A stretch of 64,000 nt of DNA from positions 60,855,136 through 60,919,135 of the forward strand of contig OY720632.1 of NCBI GenBank assembly GCA_963169105.1, in the 5' to 3' direction. The position numbers and the translations under genes are program-made. Source of the DNA: Ceriagrion tenellum (Eukaryota; Arthropoda; Insecta; Odonata; Coenagrionidae). Position 1 is the stretch's first letter. Each line of letters opens with the position of its first letter. This document shows, one piece after another, positions 55,385 through 64,000 of the stretch. The notes under the pieces were generated by a model. That model saw only the letters and a list, made by a program, of their open reading frames with translations, ran no database searches and was not told the origin of the DNA.

Positions 55385-56255
55385 AGAATTATAATTCTGC
55401 ATCTACATCTACCCTGCGAGCCGTCGCATGGACGTGTGGCAGGGGGAGCTAGAAAACCAGCTGCCTAAAGATGCATGGGTTTTGTGAGGTGAATGGGGAC
55501 GTGTATTGTAGGGTCTATTTAGTGGAGCTCAGTTGTTATTGTGGTCGCTTATTGTGTACGGAAAGAACAAGGTTTTGTACCTATTTGTTATGTAATGGAT
55601 TTCTCATTTTTATCGCTTCTGGAGGACCTAGAGATATAGTGAGGAATCATGATAATATCCTCTATGTCGTTCTGAAACACACCTGTTCTGAGTTTCTCAA
55701 GCAAGCTAAGCCTAGCGTGCAGCCCCTGAGTATCTAGGGGCTCCCACTTTAATCCCTCTAAAAGTTGCGAAACACTATTATATGTTCGCACGCAGCAGTT
55801 TTTCACGAAGCGTACTGCTTTTAGTCCTATTTCATTAATGTTTTTGGTTAAATCTTTATGACCAGGGTCCCAAATTCTCACGGCATATTCGAGGTGAAGC
55901 CTAACCAGAGCAAAGTAGCATCTCTCTTTGACGTTTCCATCCGAGGACCTTCCTATTTCACGCTTAACAAAACCTAGTTTCTTTTATGCCGTGCCGCATA
56001 TGTTTTGTATTTGAAGTTACGGTAATTCCAAGATATTTTACCGTATCTGAAGATTTTATGTTACTGCACCCACATGGCATTTGTCTGATGACTTTTGCAG
56101 GAAGTAAACTGTGGTGCATTTACTAATTTTTAATTCAAAACCCCACTCGAGTACCACAAACGAACATTGTTAAGTTCAGATGACAGAACTTGAAAGTCTG
56201 CGTCTTCAATTATTTCACGGTAGATAACTGTATCGTCTGCAAATAATTCGGGGAA
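55385..56255 (-). pseudogene. Jockey/CR1-like non-LTR element, RT catalytic end to 3' tail
   Basis: Read on the minus strand it starts at 56250 with LFADDTVIYREI (the RT active-site ADD, from TTATTTGCAGACGATACAGT). It continues with a DVKYLGITVTSNT-like segment (frame broken), RFVKNCCVRTYNSVSQLLEG, LKWEPLDTQGLHARLSLLEK and a 3' untranslated part ending in (GATGTA)n at 55400. This is the longest copy of the family in the window. Frameshifts and stops make it inactive. It abuts a second, different RT fragment at 56268. Confidence 0.85.
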
Positions 56256-56267
56256 TTATAATGAAAG

Positions 56268-57085
56268 CTACGGACAGTTACAGTTATAAAGATAAACAGC
56301 AGACAGAATTGAGATAAAAGAAATTATGATAAGAGATGACATTCCGCTACCATCAACGCAGCGCATCTCAGTGTTTAATTTCACAATTTTTAAACCAATA
56401 TAATAATAGTATAATTTATTGTTCTTGGACTTTTTCATCGTCCATTGGGAGAATACAAAATTTATACAATATTCAAAGCTCATATTGTACAAACAGAAAT
56501 TAATAGGGATGGGCAGATACATTATGTAAAGTAAAAATAAAAGAGCAGGAATAAGAGAAAAACACGATTTACAATCTTTCAAAGGCTTGTAGCTAATGAA
56601 AAAACTTTGCTTGAACACAGATAAAGAGGCAGAATCCTTAATATCCTTGGGAATACTGTTCCATAATCTTGCTCCGACGACTGTAAAAGATTTTTGAATA
56701 GTGGTAGTTCTATGCTGGGGGGTGATTATAAAATCTGGAGCCATTCAAGTCGTTACATTTGACATTTTATTTCTGACGGGAAAAAATTGCTTCAAATAAT
56801 TGGGTAGTTCAATTTTGAAGGGACAATGCAGAAACGTAGCAAGCAAGTATTTTCTATTGGTTTTGGCCTTCAACCATGCAAGGCGGGTAAAATATGGGGA
56901 AATATGATCATCTTTTTTTACATTAAAAATAAGACTTTACACATAAGATAAAAAGGTGTTGGAGCTATGTATTATGCTATTCAGCAAGATCTTTGAAAAC
57001 AAGGCAGCAATAAACAAGGGAAAATGAGCGTAGATATGAGTTGCTTACGAGTATGACATGATAAAAGGTTTTTCTGAGTTTTGAG
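56268..57085 (-). pseudogene. Non-LTR RT C-terminal fragment (HRTT family)
   Basis: The minus strand begins near 57085 with KNLLSCHTRKQLISTLIFPL (compare LLPRDTRKMLISSLVFP at 47350), in broken frames. It ends with DFIITPQHRTTTIQKSFTVV, then GARLWNSIPKDIKDSASLSV and FKQSF at 56744-56590. About 300 bp of AT-rich 3' UTR follow. It is diverged from the copies at 32770 and 47300. Confidence 0.75.
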
Positions 57086-57700
57086 CTGTTAGACGATCAT
57101 ATTAACCTTATTTCATACCGCTAGCACATGATTGTGCCAAGACAAGTTGCACATCATAGTGACCCTCCCGGTTTTTAACATAATTTGAGTAAGATATTTC
57201 TATGTCACCAACTGTTATCTTAGGTATAACATTTACATCTACATTTCTGAGCAAATTTGAGGTACCAAGTACAATTAAATTAGGGTCGTATAGATATTCG
57301 TTACCTGGTTGTCCCCCAGGTGTAAGGGAACCCCTTAGGCCAGAAATTGTATTCATAGTCGTTACCCAGGGGACTGCCGTCCCCTAACTATCCCCCCAGG
57401 TGGCCGAATTCCTGGGTGAGGTCTGAAGCTTACCCAAAGCTCCCCAACCGCAGGACTGCTGCCCCGCGTGGGTGGAATTGATACTAATGTACTAAAGGCA
57501 GTACACGATAATATCAACCGCTTTGCATAGTAACGTCTTCTATTTACAAACACGGGTACTTACTGAATCAACCTCGTAAAACTCAAAATACCTTTTATCA
57601 TGTCATACTCGTAAGCAACTCATATCTACGCTCATTATTCCTTGTTTATTGCTGCCTTGTTTGTCAAGATCTTACTGAATAGCACAATTTCTCATCATTC
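56975..57700. repeat. Inverted duplication of an RT segment around about 500 bp
   Basis: 56975-57085 (GAGCGTAGATATGAGTTGCT then TACGAGTATGACATGATAAA) recurs inverted at 57585-57690 with few changes. Between the arms are CCCAGG/CCTGGG- and CCCCTAGG-rich sequences and a minus-strand open frame (57108-57356) that I do not recognise. Related GTCCCCTGGCTGTG and GGGGACCCTTAGGTGTTACC sequences lie outside, at 57900-58030. Confidence 0.75.
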
Positions 57701-58689
57701 AAATTACTTAAATATTTAAAAGATATCATAGAAATTCTCTTAAATTCCTTCAATCATTTTTCATCGACATCGTGATGAATAGTCAATGATATTATTGTTT
57801 ATAGCGCGCTTGGATGCGGTGAAAAATGAGCATCGAAAACACCGTGAACCATTCAGCGGAACTATTCATATGAATTTTTCCGCGGGATTGTTACCGAATC
57901 TCTTACCCAGGCGTCCCCTGGCTGTGAGATACCCCGGTTAGATTTATGAATCGCTCAGCGTAGGGGACCCTTAGGTGTTACCTGGCTACGCGATACCCAC
58001 ATAACCCTAGAAATACGACTATGAATACGGGCTTCTACGAATTAGTTTTTTACAGTTTGGTACAAAACTCTTATTGAAAGCTTTCACATCAAATATACCA
58101 TCATTTAATGACAAATAACCTAGTAATTTTTTACATCATTCGAGAGCAGAAATCTTTTTATATGATCTATATTATAATTAAGAACGTGAACACCTAAAAT
58201 AAAGGTTCCACCTTGATTTTTATAAGTCAGTCCCTATATCTGAAGATTAGGAAGTGCATCAGCTTGTCTGTCAAGTGTTTGGAGCATATTCTCCTCTGAC
58301 TCTGAAAATCAACATCAGATTAATGAATGTGAAAATTCTCTCATAAAAACTTTCGCTCGGGAACTTTGAGCCATAAATGATTCTCTTTAAGACGGAGTGC
58401 GGGTGACGTTTCGCTCTTACAACTTCACTACCGTCATCTCTCGTTTCTTCTGCCACTCAACCTGGCTACGCACATAATCGTGTATTTCCCCTCAGCTTCT
58501 GCCATCACACAGCATGTCGTTCGATTACGTCACATCAAGGCTGCTGAGGACGTGATGGCTTCTTGACAGCAGCTCGATGTATTTTTTTGAACGAACAACC
58601 CCTTTGATAGGCATGTTTGGAAGAGACCAAAGGTCCTGTCGTAAAAAAAATCACGATTTTTACTAAAGCTCTAATCAGACCTATTACGT
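57701..58689. other. Unassigned DNA
   Basis: 57900-58030 contains CCTGG/CCAGG-rich sequence and ACGACTATGAATACGGG, the inverse of GTATTCATAGTCGT at 57348-57361. Otherwise nothing was recognised. Confidence 0.35.
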
Positions 58690-58885
58690 TCATTCATTGA
58701 TCTTTGAATCCTAGGATTAGTTGACTGCAGCCCTCCACCCTTCCCTATCTAATGTTGGTACCCTTACCTCCTTGTATCTCTTCCTATGTACTTTCCTTTT
58801 TATTTGGTCCATGATCTTATTCCTGGGTCTTTCGCTGGGGACATTTCCCTCTATTTTAACAAACCCATTGTGTCTCAATGTATTA
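58690..58885 (-). pseudogene. RTE/L1-like non-LTR element, 3' end with deletion
   Basis: TTTGAATCCTAGGATTAGTT then GACTGCAGCCCTCCACCCTT matches 15865-15895 (the DREGWRAAVNQS end). An internal deletion then joins to AACAAACCCATTGTGTCTCA. It is the third copy of this family. Confidence 0.75.
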
Positions 58886-59490
58886 CCTTATAATTGAAAT
58901 GATTGCCATAGGTGACTATCATCAATATCACTGCGACATCGACTAGAAAGTGCACATGATGAATCTATTCATGATTTTAACGATTGAATGCATCATGACG
59001 GCACGAAATGTAACTGTTGGAGTCCTTTTTTGGCAAAAATTATTATAAAGACAAATATTTATAATCATCGTCGATATCAGCCAGTAGTCTACGATACTAA
59101 CGCAAATAATACAAGTTGCGCCATGATTAAGATCATTTCCTCGAAATCACGATGAGAATGAAAGATTCGATGATTACAGGCGTTACGACAATATCGGATT
59201 CGCTCAGTGGTTAAGACGGTGTGGTCAAAGCACGCCCGATTTTCTGAATGGAGTCGGTCTTCATTATTTTGGAAAGTTATTTTGCTCTGGGCTATCATTA
59301 TTTGAGGGAATGGAGGATGGGTGGTGATGAACAGAGTGTTGACATTAACCTTCTCTAAATTAATGACGCCGACAGGTTACCATTCTGCGTCCCATCTGAC
59401 GAAGGAAGTGCTGCACGAAAGGTACTCTTCGTTCAAGACTTACTTAGCGACGGAGATTCCAATGCATAATCTACGTTAATGAACTTGAAG
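58886..59490. other. Unassigned DNA
   Basis: Contains a GCTCAGTGGTTAAGACGG segment at 59199-59216 that looks like a tRNA D-arm, but no B box follows at the right distance. No gene was recognised. Confidence 0.35.
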
Positions 59491-59494
59491 GATT

Positions 59495-59710
59495 CCGCGG
59501 AATCGTTCAAGTGGCATTGAAGACTTTTCGGGCTCTCATCCGCGTATTCCCACTGTCGTACATAGACAATGGACATGGACAATGAAAAAAACAATGGACA
59601 ACAGACAATGTCGTCTTCTGACCTGAAGACCACAGCTGCAATGCTGTCGAAGCTGTCGTCTACGACAGTGGAAATACGCAAAAGAGATCCCGAAAAGCCT
59701 TCAATGCCAA
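59495..59710. repeat. Foldback element, about 75 bp arms
   Basis: GCATTGAAGACTTTTCGGGC then TCTCATCCGCGTATTCCCAC and TGTCGTA is repeated inverted as TACGACAGTGGAAATACGCA then AAAGAGATCCCGAAAAGCCT and TCAATGC. The arms extend weakly to TCTACGTTAATG (59470) and CTACATTAATG (59712). The loop has short GGACAATG repeats. Confidence 0.8.
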
Positions 59711-60088
59711 TCTACATTAATGTCTAAACACCAATCCGGGTCCTCGGGATGAGGAGACGTCACTTCTTCTCCTGCGTGCTTCAATGTTCGTTGTTCGTTG
59801 AAGTCCCTGATTAGAATTATATCACAAAAAAAGAATCACAAAGTCATACACCTTTCGTCTACATGTTTTACCTTCTTTAAATTTCCCCTTTCGATGTTAA
59901 ATCTTCTCCGACTTTTCCAAACACACATAGTCTTTCTCTCATCCCTATCCCGTAAACTGTTTATGTTCCACTCCTAAATTACGTACGATTCATTCATTCA
60001 TCTTAATATTATACCAGTCGATTGGTAGGTATTTGGTCAGTACATATTATAATATCTTAATTTATGAAATATCGTTCTCTTTTCCCTC

Positions 60089-60490
60089 CTACGCGTGATC
60101 TACCATTAGATCCCTCTTAAATTCCTTATATCGTCTTCCTCCTCTCATTTTGTCCAGAAGTCCTATCCTCTTCCACGGTTTCCCAGTGTTATTTCCTCTA
60201 TAACTCTCTTCAGCATTCCCTCTCTTTTCGATATATCCTCCATCCATATCTTCTGTCTCCTCCAAAACCTCCACCACTGGCATCCTCTCCAGCCATATGA
60301 ACACCTCCTCGTTCGTCCCTCTCGCCATGCAGCTCACCTTTACCGTCCTTTCCCACAGCCGATTCAATCGAACGCCTCAAGTACACCCCCCTCTTCGCAA
60401 TTTTTTGCATCCCCTCTTTGCAAGCCGACCCAAACAGCGCCACGCTCCATATTAGGATTTTCACCAGCATCTTCTTTACGTCTATACTTT
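60089..60490 (-). pseudogene. Non-LTR retrotransposon RT C-terminal fragment
   Basis: Across two minus-strand frames it reads KMLVKILIWSVALFGSACKE (compare LVKSL.WSV.LYGSETWT), then WERTVKVSCMARGTNEEVFI and a RGGRRYKEFKRDLM tail. It is the same lineage as 12330-13030 and 35478-35608. Confidence 0.75.
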
Positions 60491-60524
60491 TTTTATTTTT
60501 CTTTCAGTTCTCCTACCATGGGGA

Positions 60525-60828
60525 TCGGGTTGATGTGGCGACTAGAGTACTGGCTAACCATACGGGCGGCCAGGGTTCAAATCCCTGCAGAGGTGGATGT
60601 TTTTCAGAGGAAACCTGATCCCTACTTGAGTGTCTTGTGGAGGGCACTTCAAGTAAAGTACTTCGTCTGTCGGATGAGAGGTTAAAACGTGGTCCCCTTG
60701 GCGCCTTTCGTTAAGAGCCGGCTAATGCCGACGCCGGGTTTCTATCCACCCTTCTTCCCTTACCTATCCCCCATGGCACAGATGACCTTAGCAGTTGGTC
60801 GCCTTCCAAAAAATACAATCCAATCCAA
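60525..60828 (+). mobile_element. tRNA-derived SINE, copy B
   Basis: This is the complete head: GATGTGGCGACTAGAGTACT then GGCTAACCATACGGG (A-box side), and GGCGGCCAGGGTTCAAATCC then CTGC (B box). The body follows with GTCTGTCGGATGAGAGGTTA, then AAACGTGGTCCCC, and the tail is ACAATCCAATCCAACC. It is about 85-90 percent alike to copy A over the shared part, by eye. Confidence 0.9.
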
Positions 60829-63800
60829 CCCCTTCCATCAATTCCCTCCTCTTTGAAAAAGGCTCTTCAGCCCGGGGGGTTATTTTGTAATTCCACCTCC
60901 GTGAGATAGACGTCATAATCGTGGAATATACGCCATTTTTCGTGGTTCAGCTCCAAAAATCCACGGCGGCGAGACCATCTTCGGATCACCTCGCGGTGAT
61001 TTTGCGGGTATTTTCCAAGAGTCAACGGTTCTTTCACTTGACTCACCGTCTCCTCCGGTGACCCACTACCTCCTTCGACTCTTGATCCGTATTTTATGAC
61101 TCTAGATCCATGTCTTTATCTCACCTTTTCGTTAGTTCCATTACACCAAACATTGGGCTCGTGAGCTGTCGCCACTATCGCTCCACTTTGCTCGAGGAGA
61201 AAACCGCGGAAGCGCGGGAATTTGGTTCATATAACCATACGAACGGCTGCAATACGCGCGAAAAATTCTTAAAGTGCCCGGATATATTTACCACTGGTAG
61301 TTATTTTTTCGTTTGAAAAGGTCATATTATTTCTGTTTATGTATGCCTATGTATTTTTAGAGCATGGGAAAATGCGTTTGGGTATTAATATCATCATTTT
61401 AGTCGTGAGCTTAACAAGGACTGTACATGTTTGTTAAGCATTTCTCGTGGTAATTCACCGGACACAGTGTAAAGGGTCTGTTTGCATTATAACTATTGAA
61501 TGATTGCTCATATTTCGTTTTGTTCCTTGAGTGCTTGATGGTTCACCGCGTCATAAAAAAATAGTTCAAAAGAAGAAAATTCTTTACCTTCAGGATTTGT
61601 TACTACAAATTTTGCGTCTTTAAAAACACTACCATTGTGTCTGAAGTGATATAGATCCAGTAATGAACCACAGGAGGACATTATTTTGCAAGTAACGAAA
61701 GCCTTTGGGTCATTTACGATGCTACCTGCGATCTGTCAACGTCTGTTGTAGGAAAGAGGTTTACGTAATACTCTGTCAACGGAATTGTTTCATTCCAAAG
61801 GCCAACGCCGAAAACTAACAGTATTTGAGTGGATATGTTTCTGCGTCACTTTCAGTCATTTCGCTGTTGAAAAATGTCTCCTCACTGCCAAAACCGCACA
61901 TGACCGTGCTATTTATTTCATACAGTGCTAGCCGTTACATACAGTGTTAATTTACATTCATCGTGGTAGCCTTCACTCATTTAAAGACTGATGTGATTCC
62001 CGAAGTATATATTCACATTATCTTTTATGCATTAGCCATTGGGTTGCTGTTGTTGTCTCTGAAGAGAGTCAATATTTAAAAAAATTAATAATTCACGTGA
62101 AGGCGATGAAACTGGTATTGAAAGAAATCTATTGTTCTCACTATTCTGCTCGGAACTCACTCGTGTATTTGTTTATTCAAGTCTCCGTCATAAAGTAGAG
62201 ATGAGCCACAGAGAAAAACCGCCGACCAAAAGTTTAGACAGAAATATTGTTATAGCCCTCCTCACAAAATTCGAGATGTCTCGAGCAAAGGACGTTGAAC
62301 AAGGCGTCTTAAACGTCTAATATCCATTCAAGACCTTTAGAGACGGCCATTCAATGACAATTGTTCAGAAATACTTGAAGCAACTTGAATGGTCTTTCAC
62401 AGTGCCATATACAGCTAGAAAAACTTATAAGCGATTTCCAAGAAAATCAACGACTATTGGAGAGTACTTCAAAGCCTGTCACTAGTCATACTCACTTGAT
62501 CGATATAATCGATTAAATATCAATTTGCTTCAAACCACAACTATGTACTCCCTCAAGAGTTGTTTACGAAATATACAGTTCGATTGCAAAGTGGTCGTAA
62601 ATATTCAGTTTTGGAAGCGAAATACACACTAATGGAGTAAATGTTGCTTAAGTTCTATTTTCATTGAAACATTGAAGTGCTGCAGTCAAAATCTACAAGA
62701 AAAATTTGTCACCTAAATGGAAACGGGGATTGCGATGACAACCGATTGCATCAGGCACATATACTTCGGTTCTATCCCGTAGTACAGACGAAGGATCTCG
62801 AATCCTACGCTGACAGTCGCCGAAATAATGTTCACCTTCAGGAAAATCTTAAATCAGATACCCAAACAAATGTTTTAATCTTATTTGGGATGAGACTCGC
62901 TGAAAAATCAATGAATATACTTTCAATAATGAGTTAAAAAAATAATTAGACTAATATATTTAGCCAAAAAATATGCCCACTAGTGGATTTGAATTGAGAG
63001 ACACTCTTGCTTCACATTTGAAGTCACATACAAACGACGCCAGCCACAGGACTACTGAAACTGAGCAATCGAGCAAGAAAAATGATCTGGATTTCCTTAT
63101 TTTTATCATGGCCTCCACTAGCTTCCAGTCGCCGGTTCTAATATTTTTTTACGGAAATATGTACTTTTTACTCCGCCTAAGAGTTTTATTTGTACGGAAA
63201 CACAGTTATTATAGTCATACGTCGACTCATGCTTTATATTTTGTAAGGAAACTTGTATATGAATCGTAAGTTATCGCAAATACTCCGACGGTGTCCCTTT
63301 CTTGCATGGAAAGTCTGCGACTGAAATTTGTCCATCAAATTATTATTGTGCCAACATATTACTCATCCTAAATATTCAGCACTGAAGCAAGAATTTATAT
63401 AAATGAAGAGATCATTACAGTACGCCAATATACGCTAATGAAATTTATTCCAAAGTACGTTTGCTTTCCTGCCTTCACTTGAAATTATTCATCGTTAACA
63501 TAGAATGTAGTACATCTTACATTTACGCACACCTCTGATAATCTTAAGCACAACGGTATTTTTATGTTTAAAACTGTTTACCACATTAAACTATTATTAT
63601 GTGATTGAATAATAGCATGAAATACATGGTGCTCCCGTAAATGATGTCAAAAAAATTCACGAGCCGTTCAATTGATCCATTCGTTGAACCGAAAGTGAGC
63701 CATTCCTTGAGCCTTTCAGTGAGCGAAAAGGCTCTTCCACCGAGGTGGAAGTACAAAATAACCCCCCTGGAAAGTCTACATCTTATGAATCTCCAATCAT

Positions 63801-63865
63801 TGCATTTACAAATGATAGGGAACGAAGTCACTCGCGGGGGTGCATATACACCAATGGTTGAAATT
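60829..63865. other. Unassigned DNA
   Basis: 60860-61090 is GC-richer; the rest is AT-rich. Several open frames up to 98 codons (62677-63269) show no recognisable domain. No RNA gene or shared repeat was seen. Confidence 0.4.
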
Positions 63866-63867
63866 CG

Positions 63868-63999
63868 CCATGAAAAAAAATTATTTGACTTGACCGGGAT
63901 TTGAACTCAGATCCCCCAATCGCCGATCAGGTGTATTAACCAGTTACACTGGGAGATCCAGGTTCGAGTCCCGGTGAAGTCAAATAATTTTTTTCATTG
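63868..63999. repeat. Palindromic tRNA-like element at window edge
   Basis: The left arm ATGAAAAAAAATTATTTGAC then TTGACCGGGATTTGAACTCA and GATCCCC faces the right arm GGGAGATCCAGGTTCGAGTC then CCGGTGAAGTCAAATAATTT and TTTTCAT. Both arms carry a B box (GGTTCGAGTCC on plus, AGTTCAAATCC on minus). The minus strand also has a D-arm-like AACTGGTTAATACACCTG. It is possibly two tRNA-like units head to head, or one tRNA-derived SINE folded into a MITE. Confidence 0.6.
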
Positions 64000-64000
64000 C

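Larger units (their letters stand above)
31759..64000 (-). other. Ca-alpha1T: Presumed interior of a very large U12 intron (or 5' flank)
   Basis: No N-terminal channel exon and no AAGGATAT (the minus-strand ATATCCTT donor) was seen from here to the window end, so the intron may exceed 32 kb. This is an absence judged by eye. A short exon could have been missed. Confidence 0.4.

Noticed and set aside
57108..57356. 82-codon minus-strand frame as a gene
   Set aside because: It lies between inverted arms in CCTGG-rich repeat DNA and shows no domain.
59195..59250. Possible tRNA gene (GCTCAGTGGTTAAGACGG)
   Set aside because: Only the D-arm-like part is present; there is no B box and no acceptor stem.

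Overview
The window is animal nuclear DNA, most likely from an insect. It is AT-rich, dense in repeats, and has no operon-like packing or long open reading frames. The only host gene I can identify is on the minus strand: four spliced exons of a T-type (Cav3) voltage-gated calcium channel alpha-1 subunit, the orthologue of Drosophila Ca-alpha1T and vertebrate CACNA1G/H/I. In transcript order the exons are 31626-31737 (S1), 22303-22436 (S2 to S3), 19822-19919 (end of S3 to S4) and 12008-12179 (S4-S5 linker and S5). Their phases join exactly (0, 2, 1, 2) and together they give about 172 codons of domain I. The introns between them are about 9.2, 2.4 and 7.6 kb. The pore loop and S6 of domain I should lie below position 1 and the N-terminal exon(s) above the S1 exon, probably beyond 64000. 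The S1 exon has no AG acceptor. It follows a TCCTTAAC branch site and a terminal AC, the signature of a minor-spliceosome (U12, AT-AC) intron. If no exon was missed, the right half of the window lies inside that one large intron. Splicing of these exons would build the voltage-sensor and S5 part of domain I of a single membrane protein; the other coding remnants do not form a pathway with it. 

Almost everything else is mobile DNA and its debris. Non-LTR retrotransposons are represented by 3' reverse-transcriptase fragments of at least three lineages: a Jockey/CR1-like family with a (TAGATG)n tail, a family ending in an HRTT...F..S..V...LWN..P domain, and an RTE/L1-like family ending in DREGWRAAVNQS. 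DNA elements include a short internally deleted mariner at 22795-23180, a 400 bp MITE with a TAAAG target duplication, two long-inverted-repeat elements (13340-14335 and 44128-45830), and several foldback hairpins. Helitron-like repeats occur in two families (16875, 18985, 40815, 41838; and 24330, 51886, 53740). SINE-like and tRNA-like repeats occur at 2840, 10054, 30745, 35700, 51055, 60525 and 63868. 

The least ordinary regions are these. First, a nested transposon at 25433-27870, whose inner 1.8 kb element carries an exon resembling a SAM domain and a 137-codon terminal reading frame. Second, a well-delimited spliced-looking exon (44679-44871) enclosed between the long inverted repeats of a mobile element. 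Third, a stem-loop motif of the form CTGANGAT-stem-GAAAC, hammerhead-like but with one extra base, that recurs in several different repeats. Fourth, a hairpin cluster at 24182-24266 and a palindrome cluster at 37934-38092. All family assignments are by eye; no alignment or database search was run.
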